Origin: Hoeflea_A sp965228435
Lineage (GTDB): Bacteria > Pseudomonadota > Alphaproteobacteria > Rhizobiales > Rhizobiaceae
Reading direction: 5' to 3'
Assembly (NCBI GenBank): GCA_965228435.1
Contig: OZ245818.1
Coordinates: 5,208,001 to 5,272,000 of the forward strand
DNA length: 64,000 bases
Shown here: piece after piece, positions 16,843-25,736 of the stretch
Numbering within the stretch: the stretch's first letter is position 1
How the letters are laid out: every line of letters begins with the position of its first letter
Made by a program: the position numbers and the translations under genes
The notes under the pieces: model-generated
Told to the model about the DNA's origin: nothing
Database searches by the model: none
Seen by the model: only the letters and a program-made list of their open reading frames with translations

Positions 16843-18501
16843 TTACGTGACGTCAGCGTTGCGTCGACAAAAACATGACGCGGTAACCGGCACGTCAGCG
16901 CGGGCGACGGCCAGGTCGAGCCGTTGTTTGATCATCCGTGCTTCGTTGGTCTCGCCGCGCCGTTTCAGGCATTCGTGCAGGCCGTGCAAACTCCACAGAT
17001 TATCAGGATGCTGGCAAGCGCGGCTGAGTTCGTCGTCAAGGCCGAGATCGGCACGATAGACCTCTTCTGCTTCGTCGGTTCGTCCCTGTTCCAGAAGCAG
17101 GGCGCCCAGCGCATGGCGGGTTGGCTGCATCCAGCCCCACGGCTCGTCATAGGGCAGATTGTCGTCGAGTTCGACGGATTTGCGCAGATGCGCGAACGCG
17201 ATATCGAAGTTGCCGCGGCGGTACTCCAACTCGCCGTTCAGCATTTCTTCAGCGATGGCCAAAAGATCCAGGCAGGTGTTGTTGTGCACCAGCCTGGTCT
17301 CGGGCACCCTGGACTTAGCGGTTCGAAACAGCTCGCGTTCGGTCTCCGCCTCAGGAACGTTGCCGAGAGCTGAGTGGGCAACGCCTTTGGCGTAGTGAAT
17401 CATGGCGGTCGTCACGCAGTAAATATCGGGATCGTCCGGCATCGGCTGATCGATGATCTCCTGCCACTTGCCGAAGCGCACCAGAACGTGCTGCTTCATG
17501 GCGAGATAGCCTTCCAGATAGTCTGCCATCGGTGGTGACGGCATGCGCAGCAATTCGTCGGGTGTTGTGGCGATCAGTTCCTCGGCTGCTGCCATGGCTG
17601 GCTCGTACTGACCCAGAAACATCGCCCCGTAGATGGCGAAGTGGTAATTGTGGATGCGGTACGCCGAATAGAAATTCAGCGGCCCGGCGCGATCGAGATA
17701 TTTGCGGTCGGCCTCGATGGCCTTCTGGTTCCAGTGCACGACGTTGTGGTAGTGGCCGCACAACACGTCGATATGGGTGGGCATGTGGATCAGGTGCCCG
17801 GAATCAGGAACCAGTTCGCGCAGCCGGTCGCCAGCCATCAACGCCCGCTGTGGAAAAGGCGACATTTCCATCAGGTGCACATAGAGGTGCAGCAGTCCTG
17901 GGTGATCCCAGGCCGCCGGATCGTTGGCGAAAGCCGGTTCCAGAAGGTCCATGGCTTCTTTGGTCCCGGCGCCGTCGGCAATGCCTCCGGTTTTCAGATC
18001 CCACATTTTCCACGGTGTCAGCACCAGGATCGCTTCCGCCAGCACGCTCTTGACGTCAAGCCGGGCCTGATGATCGGCATGAACCTTCCGCATGGCATCG
18101 GCAAAGGCACGGTCCCAAGGGGATTGATCGTCGATAGGGTCGGGCTGCGGATAGCGTGCTGTCAGCGCGCTGATGAGGGCCTGTTCGACCGGGGAAACCT
18201 TGTCCTTCAGCGCCAGCGCCGCCTGGGTTTCTGAATGGGCGCGGCCAAGCGATTGCGCCTTGTCGGCCGGATCGAAGAGCGGCCAGGGTTTGTTGTAATT
18301 CGGACCAAGGGCATAGGCGATGCCCCAATGCGCCATGGCGCAATCCGGATCGGCTTCCAGTGCCCGCTCGAAACAGGCGATCGCCTCCTCATGATTGTAG
18401 CCGTAGCACCAGACGAGACCACGGTCGAACCAACGCTGCGCTTCGGGTAATGACGTTGTGACCGTCATCGAATAGCTGCCGAGATCGTAATAGTCGCTCA
18501 C
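16843..18501 (-). CDS. Large TPR-repeat protein of unknown function
   Basis: A 552-residue, probably cytoplasmic protein of helical TPR-like repeats (AHWGIAYALG near residue 57, others toward the C-terminus: ALGALLLEQGRTDEAEEVY). A His-rich block is striking: H200, H205, H209, E212, then H236, H239, H243 and H250 (HLYVHLME and GHLIHMPTHIDVLCGHY). I chose GTG 18501 because GGAGG lies five bases before it (18511-18507); ATG 18513 upstream has no such site. No pathway partner is evident: prs lies upstream and tetR is convergent. Confidence 0.8.
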   Translation of the reverse strand: MSDYYDLGSYSMTVTTSLPEAQRWFDRGLVWCYGYNHEEAIACFERALEADPDCAMAHWGIAYALGPNYNKPWPLFDPADKAQSLGRAHSETQAALALKDKVSPVEQALISALTARYPQPDPIDDQSPWDRAFADAMRKVHADHQARLDVKSVLAEAILVLTPWKMWDLKTGGIADGAGTKEAMDLLEPAFANDPAAWDHPGLLHLYVHLMEMSPFPQRALMAGDRLRELVPDSGHLIHMPTHIDVLCGHYHNVVHWNQKAIEADRKYLDRAGPLNFYSAYRIHNYHFAIYGAMFLGQYEPAMAAAEELIATTPDELLRMPSPPMADYLEGYLAMKQHVLVRFGKWQEIIDQPMPDDPDIYCVTTAMIHYAKGVAHSALGNVPEAETERELFRTAKSRVPETRLVHNNTCLDLLAIAEEMLNGELEYRRGNFDIAFAHLRKSVELDDNLPYDEPWGWMQPTRHALGALLLEQGRTDEAEEVYRADLGLDDELSRACQHPDNLWSLHGLHECLKRRGETNEARMIKQRLDLAVARADVPVTASCFCRRNADVT

Positions 18502-18612
18502 ATTGTCCTCCATCGCCCGAGGTCGGCCAATGTGTATCTGCATCATTGTATGGAGGGTGCGTCAAGGCGCAGTTGCTGCCTCGACGCTGACGTTGATCGG
18601 CCTGATGGCGGT

Positions 18613-19545
18613 TCAGTCGAACAGGCTGGAAACCGATTCTTCGTGCGCTGTTCGGTTGATCGCTTCGCCAATCAGATTGGCGGTGGTGATGACGCGAATG
18701 TTGTGGGCGTTCTGAACGGCGGTCGTCGGCTGAATGGAATCGGTGATCACCAGCTCTTTCAGCGCCGACGATGTGACCCGGGCGACGGCGCCACCCGATA
18801 GCACGCCATGCGTAATGTAGGCGGTGACGCTGACGGCACCGTTCTCCAGCAATGCCTCGGCGGCATTGCATAAGGTGCCACCGGAATCGACGATGTCGTC
18901 TATGAGAATGCAGTCCTTGCCGCTGACGTCACCGATGACGTTCATGACTTCGGATTCGCCGGGGCGGTCTCGGCGCTTGTCGACGATGGCCAGGAGCGAG
19001 TCGAGCCGCTTTGCCAGCGCCCGGGCACGTACAACGCCGCCGGTGTCCGGCGAGACCACCATAACATTGGTGACGTCGTAATTGTCCTTGACGTCACGGG
19101 CGAGGATCGGCACGGCATAAAGGTTGTCCGTAGGAATGTCGAAGAAGCCCTGGATCTGACCCGCATGCAGGTCGAGCGTGAGCACCCGGTTGGCGCCAGC
19201 TTCGGTGATCAGGTTGGAAACCAGCTTGGCCGAAATGGGCGTTCGCGGTCCAGGCTTTCGGTCCTGACGGGCATAGCCGAAATAGGGCAGCACCGCAGTG
19301 ATGCGCTGGGCCGATGCGCGTCGTGCGGCATCGATCATGATCAGCAATTCCATCAGGTGGTCGTTGGCCGGATAGGAGGTTGGCTGGATGATGAAGACAT
19401 CCTCGCCGCGTACGTTTTCCTTGATCTCGACGAAGATCTCCTGGTCGGCGAAGCGCCGGACTATGGCATTACCGAGGGGGATGTTGAGGTAGTTGCAGAT
19501 GGATTCCGCCAGGACCCGGTTGGAGTTGCCTGCAAATACTTTCAT
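18613..19545 (-). CDS. prs: Ribose-phosphate pyrophosphokinase
   Basis: A 310-residue class I PRPP synthase that transfers pyrophosphate from ATP to ribose 5-phosphate, feeding purine, pyrimidine, histidine and NAD synthesis. Visible signatures are FADQEIFVEIKENVRGEDVF, the flexible catalytic loop DKRRDRPGESEV and the PRPP-binding motif DCILIDDIVDSGGTLCNAA. Length and motifs are standard. It is monocistronic or lies downstream of a 216-bp gap on the minus strand. Confidence 0.97.
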   Translation of the reverse strand: MKVFAGNSNRVLAESICNYLNIPLGNAIVRRFADQEIFVEIKENVRGEDVFIIQPTSYPANDHLMELLIMIDAARRASAQRITAVLPYFGYARQDRKPGPRTPISAKLVSNLITEAGANRVLTLDLHAGQIQGFFDIPTDNLYAVPILARDVKDNYDVTNVMVVSPDTGGVVRARALAKRLDSLLAIVDKRRDRPGESEVMNVIGDVSGKDCILIDDIVDSGGTLCNAAEALLENGAVSVTAYITHGVLSGGAVARVTSSALKELVITDSIQPTTAVQNAHNIRVITTANLIGEAINRTAHEESVSSLFD

Positions 19546-19761
19546 GGCGCGCGCCTGTCATGGGTATGCCGTTGGCCGGCGTTTTAGCCGGCTGGCGCGC
19601 GAATGCAACCCATCAGCAGCGCAATAGTGAATTTAACCCAAAGGAAGTTCCGGTTCGTGCGTGCGGCAGACGCAATGGATCGTCGAGATGGTCAAAGATG
19701 CCGACATCCGGCACCGGACGAAGAATTGCTTGCCGTTCCTGAAGCGCGGGCGCGAAAGATC

Positions 19762-20439
19762 TCAGGATCCGGAAGAAGAACGCCAGGAGACATAGTCGGA
19801 GATGGTCCGTGTCGCAATGGTTTCCATCGTCGATTCCTGCACGACGTCCCAGGGATCACTGGCCGTACCCTGAGCGACTTCCTGGCCACTGATGCGGTAA
19901 AGCCGATTGCCCTGGCTGTCGAGCACATCCCAGACAAAGGCGACCGTCGTCTTGTCGCCATCGGCAAAGGCTGAGAAGTAGCCCTTGAGGATATGATCGC
20001 TGTCGCCGGAAGCCGATTGCAGGATGGTCAGGCCGCGTCCGCGTGCCTCGGTTCCGAGGCGGCGTGACAATGGCTGAACCGCGCTGACCGGAGCGCCGAT
20101 TACGGGCGTGAAGCTGATGGCCCCGGAGGTGCGCGAAGGCTGCTCCTTGCTGGCGGAGGAAGGCCGCAACACATTTGTGTTTGAAGCCGTCGTCGTAGGC
20201 GCCGGCTGACTCGGTTGGGTCTGCTGGGTCTGGGTTTGAGGCTGGACCTGCGTCGGCGTCTCGGTATTTGTGGTCGACTGCGTCGGGTTTTGGTCGGGCG
20301 GCTGCTGGTTACCCGCATTGGGAATATCAGCCCGCGGCAGCAGTCCGCGAATGTTGCTCAGCGATTGTCGCGCGTTGCAGCCGGCCGCAAAAAGCAGCAC
20401 GCAACTCAGCAAAACCGTCGTGACACCATTCGTCCGCAA
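19762..20439 (-). CDS. Lipoprotein with a low-complexity Thr/Gln/Pro linker
   Basis: A 225-residue protein with a lipobox LFAAGC (Cys about residue 21), a linker of about 50 residues dominated by Gln, Thr, Pro and Ser, and a C-terminal globular domain (SDHILKGYFSAFADGDKTTVAFVWDVLD). The domain resembles a domain seen in uncharacterised rhizobial lipoproteins; I cannot name it. The start appears to be TTG 20439; a GGAGGGA lies unusually far upstream. It is probably anchored in the outer or inner membrane facing the periplasm. Confidence 0.75.
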   Translation of the reverse strand: MRTNGVTTVLLSCVLLFAAGCNARQSLSNIRGLLPRADIPNAGNQQPPDQNPTQSTTNTETPTQVQPQTQTQQTQPSQPAPTTTASNTNVLRPSSASKEQPSRTSGAISFTPVIGAPVSAVQPLSRRLGTEARGRGLTILQSASGDSDHILKGYFSAFADGDKTTVAFVWDVLDSQGNRLYRISGQEVAQGTASDPWDVVQESTMETIATRTISDYVSWRSSSGS

Positions 20440-20464
20440 ACGTCTGCATCTCCCTCCTGCCGCG

Positions 20465-21616
20465 CTACTGAACGATCAAATCAAGACTGTGTGTCGAAAG
20501 CGGGCTCGGCCCGTCTTCGGTCGTCAGATAAGTCTGTCCGAGCGTCATCGCGGTATCGGATTCAGAGTCCATAATAATCATATGCAGAAACAATGACATG
20601 TCCGCCTTAATAATCTGTTCATTACCAGCGAAGAACATTTCGCGTTCCATCCAGCTTGGGGTAAATCGCGCTCCGACCGAGTATCCGCAGGCATTCAGGC
20701 GGTGCCGGGTCATGTCGCGGTCCTCGAGAACCATGGCGTGAGTGGAAAAGACTTCGCCGAAGGTGCTGCCCGGATGCAGCACCTTTTCGATTTCGGTCAG
20801 CGCCTCGCGGCAAACGTCATAGAGTTCCAGATGACGCTCGGTCGGTTTGCCGACAATGACGGTGCGCATCATGGGTGCGTGGTAGTGGGCGAAGACACCG
20901 GCCCACTCGAGGGTCAACTGGTCCTGCTCTTCCAGCATGCGACGGCCGGACTTGTAGCGGCACAGCAGGGCATCGCGTCCGGACCCGATGATGAATTCAT
21001 TGCCGGGATAGTCACCGCCGCCGGCGAAAACCGCACCCTGCATGGCGGCGAGGATATCGGCTTCGCTGCCGCCGGGGCCGATCAGGGGCAGGGCGGCCTC
21101 GAGCGCCGCGTCGGTCAGGGCGGCCGCAGTCTTGACGTAGTGGATTTCCGCGGGACTTTTAACCAGCCGCAATTGAGAGATGACGTGCGAAGCGTCGATC
21201 AGATCACCGAAGGACTGCAATTGCTGGTCGACCTTGCGGGCGTTGGCACCGGTCAGGCCGTGGGTGTCGTATTCAATGCCGATCCGGCAACCGAGCAGGT
21301 CCAGGTCGTTGAGGAGATTCTTTAGGTCCACCGCCGGGTCGGCGTTGACCCGATCGGTCCAGATCGAAATGTCTTTGATGATGGAAGTGTGGCGCGCCTG
21401 ACGCAGGTCAGCGGATCGCGTCAGCAGCCGCATTGTCCCGTCAGATTTGACGATCAGCGTTTGAAAAAAGCAGAAACCGAATGTGTCGTAGCCGGTCAGC
21501 CAGTACATGCTTTCCTGCGCGAACAACAGCATTGCATCGAGATTCTCGTCCTGCATGGCGTCGCGCAGGCGACGCATTCGCCAATCGAATTCTTCCTGTT
21601 CAAAATGCAGAGTCAC
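20465..21616 (-). CDS. M24-family protein, creatinase/ectoine-hydrolase-like, metal ligands altered
   Basis: A 383-residue pita-bread-fold protein with an N-terminal creatinase-type domain (LDAMLLFAQESMYWLTGYDTFG) and a C-terminal M24 domain. Canonical methionyl/prolyl peptidases use Asp-Asp-His-Glu-Glu; here the corresponding strands read LEWAGVFAHYHAPMMRT and GYSVGARFTPSW, so the usual ligands look replaced, as in creatinase and DoeA-type hydrolases. GTG 21616 has GGAGG five bases upstream. The gene overlaps the end of pgeF by 17 bp and belongs to the lgt-MidA-pgeF-M24 operon found in rhizobia. It may hydrolyse a C-N bond rather than a dipeptide. Confidence 0.82.
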   Translation of the reverse strand: MTLHFEQEEFDWRMRRLRDAMQDENLDAMLLFAQESMYWLTGYDTFGFCFFQTLIVKSDGTMRLLTRSADLRQARHTSIIKDISIWTDRVNADPAVDLKNLLNDLDLLGCRIGIEYDTHGLTGANARKVDQQLQSFGDLIDASHVISQLRLVKSPAEIHYVKTAAALTDAALEAALPLIGPGGSEADILAAMQGAVFAGGGDYPGNEFIIGSGRDALLCRYKSGRRMLEEQDQLTLEWAGVFAHYHAPMMRTVIVGKPTERHLELYDVCREALTEIEKVLHPGSTFGEVFSTHAMVLEDRDMTRHRLNACGYSVGARFTPSWMEREMFFAGNEQIIKADMSLFLHMIIMDSESDTAMTLGQTYLTTEDGPSPLSTHSLDLIVQ

Positions 21617-22418
21617 GCTGACCTCCATCCACAATGCAGATTGCTGAAATTTGTCGTCCGTAGTCGGGCTCGCCCCGATGAGTCGTGCGCCGGTAGGAGA
21701 AGAAACGCTCTTCGTCGGCATAGGTACAGTGGCCCGAGAGGTGGGCTGAGATGCCTGCTTGGGTCAGGCGGTTCAAGGCATAGTTCTGGAGATCGAACAG
21801 GCTGTGACCGGCTTTCGCACTGGGCCGGAAATAGGGCTGGCTTTGCGGATCCCTGTCAACGAATCGATCAACATATTCTGGGCCGACTTCGTAGTTGTCG
21901 CCGCTGATCGACGGGCCGAGGCAGGCCGTTATTCTCGAGCGATCGGCACCAAGCTTTTCCATTTCGGCAATGGCATTTTCGGCGACACCGGAAAGCGCGC
22001 CGTTCCAACCCGCATGGGCGGCGCCGACCACACCGGCGGCCGGATCCGTCAGAAGGATCGGGATACAGTCCGCCGTCAGCACGCCGATGACCAGTCCCGG
22101 CGTCGCGGTGACAACCGCGTCGGCTTTCGGGCGTTGTCCGTCGAACGAATCATCCACCACCCAAACATCGGGCGAATGAACCTGGTGTGGCGTTGCGAGG
22201 TGAGTGTCCGGAACTGTGAACCAGCGGCAGATGCGAGCGCGATTTTCATGGACGCTGTCGCGGTCGTCGTCCGAGCCGAGACCGACATTGAGACCGCGAT
22301 AGATACCGTCAGACACACCGCCGGAACGGGTGAAGAATCCATGTTTGATCGGCGCTTCAGCGCACGCCTGGGTCAGTAGATCGCTGGTGATCGGGTCTGG
22401 CTGGTCCAGGTCAAGCAT
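21600..22418 (-). CDS. pgeF: Peptidoglycan editing factor PgeF (multicopper-polyphenol oxidase-like)
   Basis: A 272-residue protein of the YfiH/DUF152 family, which in E. coli removes L-Ser misincorporated in place of L-Ala in peptidoglycan precursors. Core motifs are HGFFTRSGGVS, TADCIPILL, GAAHAGWNGALSG and GHCTYADEERFFSYRR, with the conserved Cys-His positions. I chose ATG 22418 (MLDLDQPD) because GGAAG lies upstream and it fits rhizobial N-termini; a TTG at 22475 overlapping the previous stop is possible. It is in an operon with lgt and the MidA methyltransferase. Confidence 0.9.
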   Translation of the reverse strand: MLDLDQPDPITSDLLTQACAEAPIKHGFFTRSGGVSDGIYRGLNVGLGSDDDRDSVHENRARICRWFTVPDTHLATPHQVHSPDVWVVDDSFDGQRPKADAVVTATPGLVIGVLTADCIPILLTDPAAGVVGAAHAGWNGALSGVAENAIAEMEKLGADRSRITACLGPSISGDNYEVGPEYVDRFVDRDPQSQPYFRPSAKAGHSLFDLQNYALNRLTQAGISAHLSGHCTYADEERFFSYRRTTHRGEPDYGRQISAICIVDGGQRDSAF

Positions 22419-22471
22419 GACGGACTTCCGGGTTGCATCGTGCGGGATGGTGATCAAACTGAGTGCCCCTG

Positions 22472-23569
22472 TCAATCGGCGGTTTCAAAGGGAGGGATGG
22501 AGATATCTTTAGCCGATACGCACAAGGCCTTGAAAAGGCTTCCCATTTGATTCTCGCCGGTGCCGGCCAAACGCTCGACCGCCTGGCGAATGGCATCCTG
22601 GACATCACCGGACTTCCCGGCGCCAAGCGCGCCAGCGCGCTCCAACAGCCCAAGTCCGAGCAGGAATGCGCCTTGTGTCAGTGGCTTGGCGACCGTGACA
22701 CCCTGCGCGCTGGCTGCAGTGGTCAGCGATTGGAAATCCACGTGGCTCGTCAAATCGGCTTCCCCCGGATTGGCGAGAACGTCTTCATAGGCGTGGTTGC
22801 GGATCGCCTGCAGCGTGTCACCGAGGCCGGTCTGCAGATGGCCGTAGTCGATCGCCAGTGCCACCCCGCCGTCAGCCGCAAGTCGGGCGGCGATTTGCGC
22901 CATGACCGCGTCGCGGGCGGGTGACACTTCCAGGATCGCGCCGGGTTGAGCGGTCACTTCTTCAGGTCGCGCTTGCGGGTCCAGACCGGCGACGCCAGCG
23001 GCAAAGGTCAAGCGGCCGTCTTCGTCGACCGAGACGACACGCTCGCGAAACCCGTCCGATGTGCTGACGAACTGACGAATTGGCAGGGCGTCAAAGAACT
23101 CGTTGGCGATCAAAAGCGTGAAACCGGCTGGCACGGCACTCAGATCCGCATGCCACGTGGTCGACGGCAAAATACCGTCGAGGGTTTTTCGTTGAATCGC
23201 ACTCAACGTCTCGCTGGTTTCGACCATGTGGATGGTCATTGTTGCCGCCAGCTCCGGCGCGAGGCTTGCTATTGCCCGCTGGGCATCGGCCATCAGCGTT
23301 CCGCGGCCAGGTCCGATTTCGACCAATCGCACGTCCTGCGGCCGCCCATGGGCTTGCCAGGCAAGGATCATGAAAATCCCCACCAGTTCGCCAAACAACT
23401 GGCTGACTTCGGGTGCGGTCACGAAATCGCCGGCTGCTCCAAACGGGTCGCGGGTTCGATAGTACCCATGGTCCGGATCGCTCAGGCACAGGCTGAAATA
23501 GTCAGCCACCGACAGGGGCCCGTTGACCTGGATCAGATCAACGATTTTACGGCCGAGCGGCGTTGTCAC
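22472..23569 (-). CDS. Class I SAM-dependent methyltransferase, MidA/NDUFAF7 family
   Basis: A 365-residue DUF185 protein. The SAM-binding motif is LVEIGPGRGTLMADAQRAI, followed by HMVETSETLSAIQ and LIANEFFDALPIRQFV. Mitochondrial NDUFAF7 methylates an arginine of complex I subunit NDUFS2 during assembly, so a role in NADH dehydrogenase assembly is plausible but inferred. Its GTG start (23569) overlaps the lgt stop by 4 bp (GTGA), so translation is coupled. Confidence 0.9.
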   Translation of the reverse strand: MTTPLGRKIVDLIQVNGPLSVADYFSLCLSDPDHGYYRTRDPFGAAGDFVTAPEVSQLFGELVGIFMILAWQAHGRPQDVRLVEIGPGRGTLMADAQRAIASLAPELAATMTIHMVETSETLSAIQRKTLDGILPSTTWHADLSAVPAGFTLLIANEFFDALPIRQFVSTSDGFRERVVSVDEDGRLTFAAGVAGLDPQARPEEVTAQPGAILEVSPARDAVMAQIAARLAADGGVALAIDYGHLQTGLGDTLQAIRNHAYEDVLANPGEADLTSHVDFQSLTTAASAQGVTVAKPLTQGAFLLGLGLLERAGALGAGKSGDVQDAIRQAVERLAGTGENQMGSLFKALCVSAKDISIPPFETAD

Positions 23570-24420
23570 GCAGCCCCTCCGGGTGCGACCGGTGCGCTGC
23601 CGAGGCGCTTAGCGAGCACCATGGCTGCGATGCCGATGACCACCATCGGCAGTGACAACAGCATGCCCATCGTCAGCCAACCGCCGAAAAGATAGCCGAT
23701 ATGAGCGTCAGGCTCGCGCACGAACTCGACGAGGATGCGGGATATGCCGTATCCGGCGATGAATGCTCCGCCGACATAGCGCGGCAGTTGCAGACGGCCA
23801 AAAAACCAGATCATGGCGAACAGGGTAAAAAACAGCACAGGACCCTCGAGCACCGCTTCGTAGAGCTGGCTTGGGTGACGGGGCAACGGACCTCCGGTGG
23901 GAAAGACCACCCCCCAGGGAACATCTGTCACCTTGCCCCAGAGTTCTGCGTTCACGAAATTGGCGATGCGGCCAAGGAAAAGGCCGATTGGGGCCGCAGC
24001 GGCGACCACATCGAACAGGCTCCAGACGACGATGCCGCGGCGACGGGCAAAGAGGATCATGGCCAGGATCGTGCCAAGAAGCCCGCCGTGGAACGACATG
24101 CCGCCATTCCAGATTTCGAACAACCGCAGCGGATTGGTGGCAAAGGCGGCAAAATCGTAGAACAGGATGTAGCCGAGCCGTCCTCCAAGCACGATGCCGA
24201 CCGCGCTCCACAACAGAAAATCATCGATATCGGCCACCGTCATGGCCGGCTTCTGTCCGGCCCACAAGGTCGGCGTTGCCGCCATTCTGCGACAATAACG
24301 CCATCCCAGCAGGATGCCGGCGACGTAGGCGAGGCCGTACCAATGCACGGCCAACGGCCCGATGGAAATCAGGACCGGATCAATATCGGGAAAGGGAATG
24401 GCGGCCTGCGCGGTGTTCAT
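23566..24420 (-). CDS. lgt: Prolipoprotein diacylglyceryl transferase
   Basis: A 284-residue inner-membrane enzyme that moves a diacylglyceryl group from phosphatidylglycerol to the lipobox cysteine of prolipoproteins. It has about seven membrane segments and the Lgt signature GRIANFVNAELWGKVTD, plus HPSQLYEA and YGISRILVEFVREPD. It is the first gene of the lgt-MidA-pgeF-M24 run. The window encodes at least one obvious client, the lipoprotein at 19762-20439. Confidence 0.96.
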   Translation of the reverse strand: MNTAQAAIPFPDIDPVLISIGPLAVHWYGLAYVAGILLGWRYCRRMAATPTLWAGQKPAMTVADIDDFLLWSAVGIVLGGRLGYILFYDFAAFATNPLRLFEIWNGGMSFHGGLLGTILAMILFARRRGIVVWSLFDVVAAAAPIGLFLGRIANFVNAELWGKVTDVPWGVVFPTGGPLPRHPSQLYEAVLEGPVLFFTLFAMIWFFGRLQLPRYVGGAFIAGYGISRILVEFVREPDAHIGYLFGGWLTMGMLLSLPMVVIGIAAMVLAKRLGSAPVAPGGAA

Positions 24421-24560
24421 GTCGGGTCCGGTCGGTCGAGCGTTTGATCGGGCGGACCATGCAGATGCGGTGCGACAAGGTCAAGACTTGCACACGCTCC
24501 GCGAACGGCCTACCTGAAGGGTCAGTTCGCATCGATAGAACAGCAAAGCGAGGCAATCGC

Positions 24561-24863
24561 ATGACCACCGGCCCAAACCGACTTCTCGATGATTTCGCCC
24601 GCCTAATGACCGATGCGGCCGGCGCCGCCCAGGGAGTGCGCACTGAAATCGAAACCGCCATGCGGGCGCAGGCGGAAAGAGTGCTCAGCTCCATGGATGT
24701 CGTTCAGCGCGAGGAGTTTGAGGCCGCGCGTGAAATGGCCGCACTGGCACGGGACGAAAACGACGCGTTGAAGGAACGCATCGAAACGTTGGAAAATCGC
24801 ATTGCCGCTCTGGAGGCGGCTTCCAAGCCAAGGGCGACGCGCAAAAGCGGTAAGGCTGAGTAA
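24561..24863 (+). CDS. ubiK: Ubiquinone biosynthesis accessory factor UbiK-like (BMFP)
   Basis: A 100-residue protein with an amphipathic N-terminus (NRLLDDFARLMTDAAGAAQG), a central ERVLSSMDVVQREEFEAAREM block and a C-terminal coiled coil ending in a basic tail (RATRKSGKAE). This is the BMFP/UbiK architecture; UbiK binds lipids and supports aerobic ubiquinone synthesis in E. coli. GAGG lies seven bases before ATG 24561. It is divergent from lgt, as in rhizobia. The stop codon sits inside a small hairpin (AGGCTGA/TCAGCCT, 24853-24871). Confidence 0.85.
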   Translation: MTTGPNRLLDDFARLMTDAAGAAQGVRTEIETAMRAQAERVLSSMDVVQREEFEAAREMAALARDENDALKERIETLENRIAALEAASKPRATRKSGKAE

Positions 24864-25232
24864 ATCAGCCTCGGGTCCGGTCGCCGGACAACCCTTGTCA
24901 TCGTTTTTTTTACAAAAAATTTCGCGCTCCGCCTGCCGGGCAAAAATGCCTTATGGGAGAGTCGCTTAAGGTCTGTCGCTGAGGATTTGATTCAGGCGGT
25001 ATCCACATCCCAATTGCCTTTGGAGGCAAAACAGGGGTGGCGTGGCGACTCTGCCGTTATACACTGATTTTAATAGATGATTCGAATTCGCTCCGGTCGC
25101 AGGCGGCGGTAAGGGGCAACGAGGTATCTACAAGCGTTGTGTTGATTGCGTTGCGGTCTTCGGGTTTCCGATACGAGGGCACGGCGAGGGTTTCGCCGTG
25201 GGGAAAACACACTTCCGGCAAAGGGGTGCGGC
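24864..25232. other. Noncoding region upstream of the YbjN gene
   Basis: This 369-bp stretch has no supported gene. It holds a T8 run after the ubiK hairpins (near 24904), an AT-rich patch, a hairpin TTGCCT-ttgg-AGGCAA (25014-25029) and an 8-bp stem CACGGCGA/TCGCCGTG (25180-25200). It could be a long structured 5' leader of the YbjN gene; no promoter is convincing. Confidence 0.4.
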
Positions 25233-25733
25233 ATGAGCATGGTTGAATTTGAAGTCGAGCGGCAGCTCAATCCTGTCGACATGATCGAATACGTGGCTTC
25301 CAACAATGACTGGTCGTTCGAACGGTCGGGGGAAGATGAGATCGCCATGTCCATCGAAGGACGCTGGGCGGATTATCACGTGTCGTTTTCGTGGATGGAG
25401 GATTTCGAGGCGCTCCATCTGGCCTGCGCATTCGATGTCGATGTGAGCGAGAGTCGGGTCAACGAGGTGGTCAAACTGCTGTTTCAGGTCAACGGGCAGA
25501 TCCTGATGGGACATTTCGACCTGTGGCAGCAGGAAGGTGTTGTCATCTTTCGTCAGGCGCTGCTTCTTGCCGGCGGCGCGGAGCCGACGAATCAGCAGGT
25601 CGAGGTTTTGCTCTCGAGCGCGCTTGAAACCTGCGAACTCTATTTCCAGGCCTTCCAGTTCGTCCTGCAGTCGGGTATGGACGCGCGCAGTGCGATGGAC
25701 ACGGTTCTGTTCGAGACAGTCGGGGAGGCCTGA
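25233..25733 (+). CDS. YbjN-domain protein
   Basis: A 166-residue soluble protein of the YbjN family (DUF1790), a type III chaperone-like alpha/beta fold. Visible family features are NPVDMIEYVASNNDWSFERSG near the N-terminus and VNEVVKLLFQVNGQILMGHFD in the middle. YbjN proteins are regulatory or chaperone-like in enterobacteria; no role is proven in alphaproteobacteria. ATG 25233 has AAAGGGG six bases upstream. The gene ends four bases before the inverted-repeat element at 25737-25992. Confidence 0.87.
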   Translation: MSMVEFEVERQLNPVDMIEYVASNNDWSFERSGEDEIAMSIEGRWADYHVSFSWMEDFEALHLACAFDVDVSESRVNEVVKLLFQVNGQILMGHFDLWQQEGVVIFRQALLLAGGAEPTNQQVEVLLSSALETCELYFQAFQFVLQSGMDARSAMDTVLFETVGEA

Positions 25734-25736
25734 GAC

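Noticed and set aside
19603..19761. Short plus-strand frame between prs and the lipoprotein gene
   Set aside because: Its basic peptide resembles no family, it lacks a ribosome-binding site, and it runs antisense into the lipoprotein gene.
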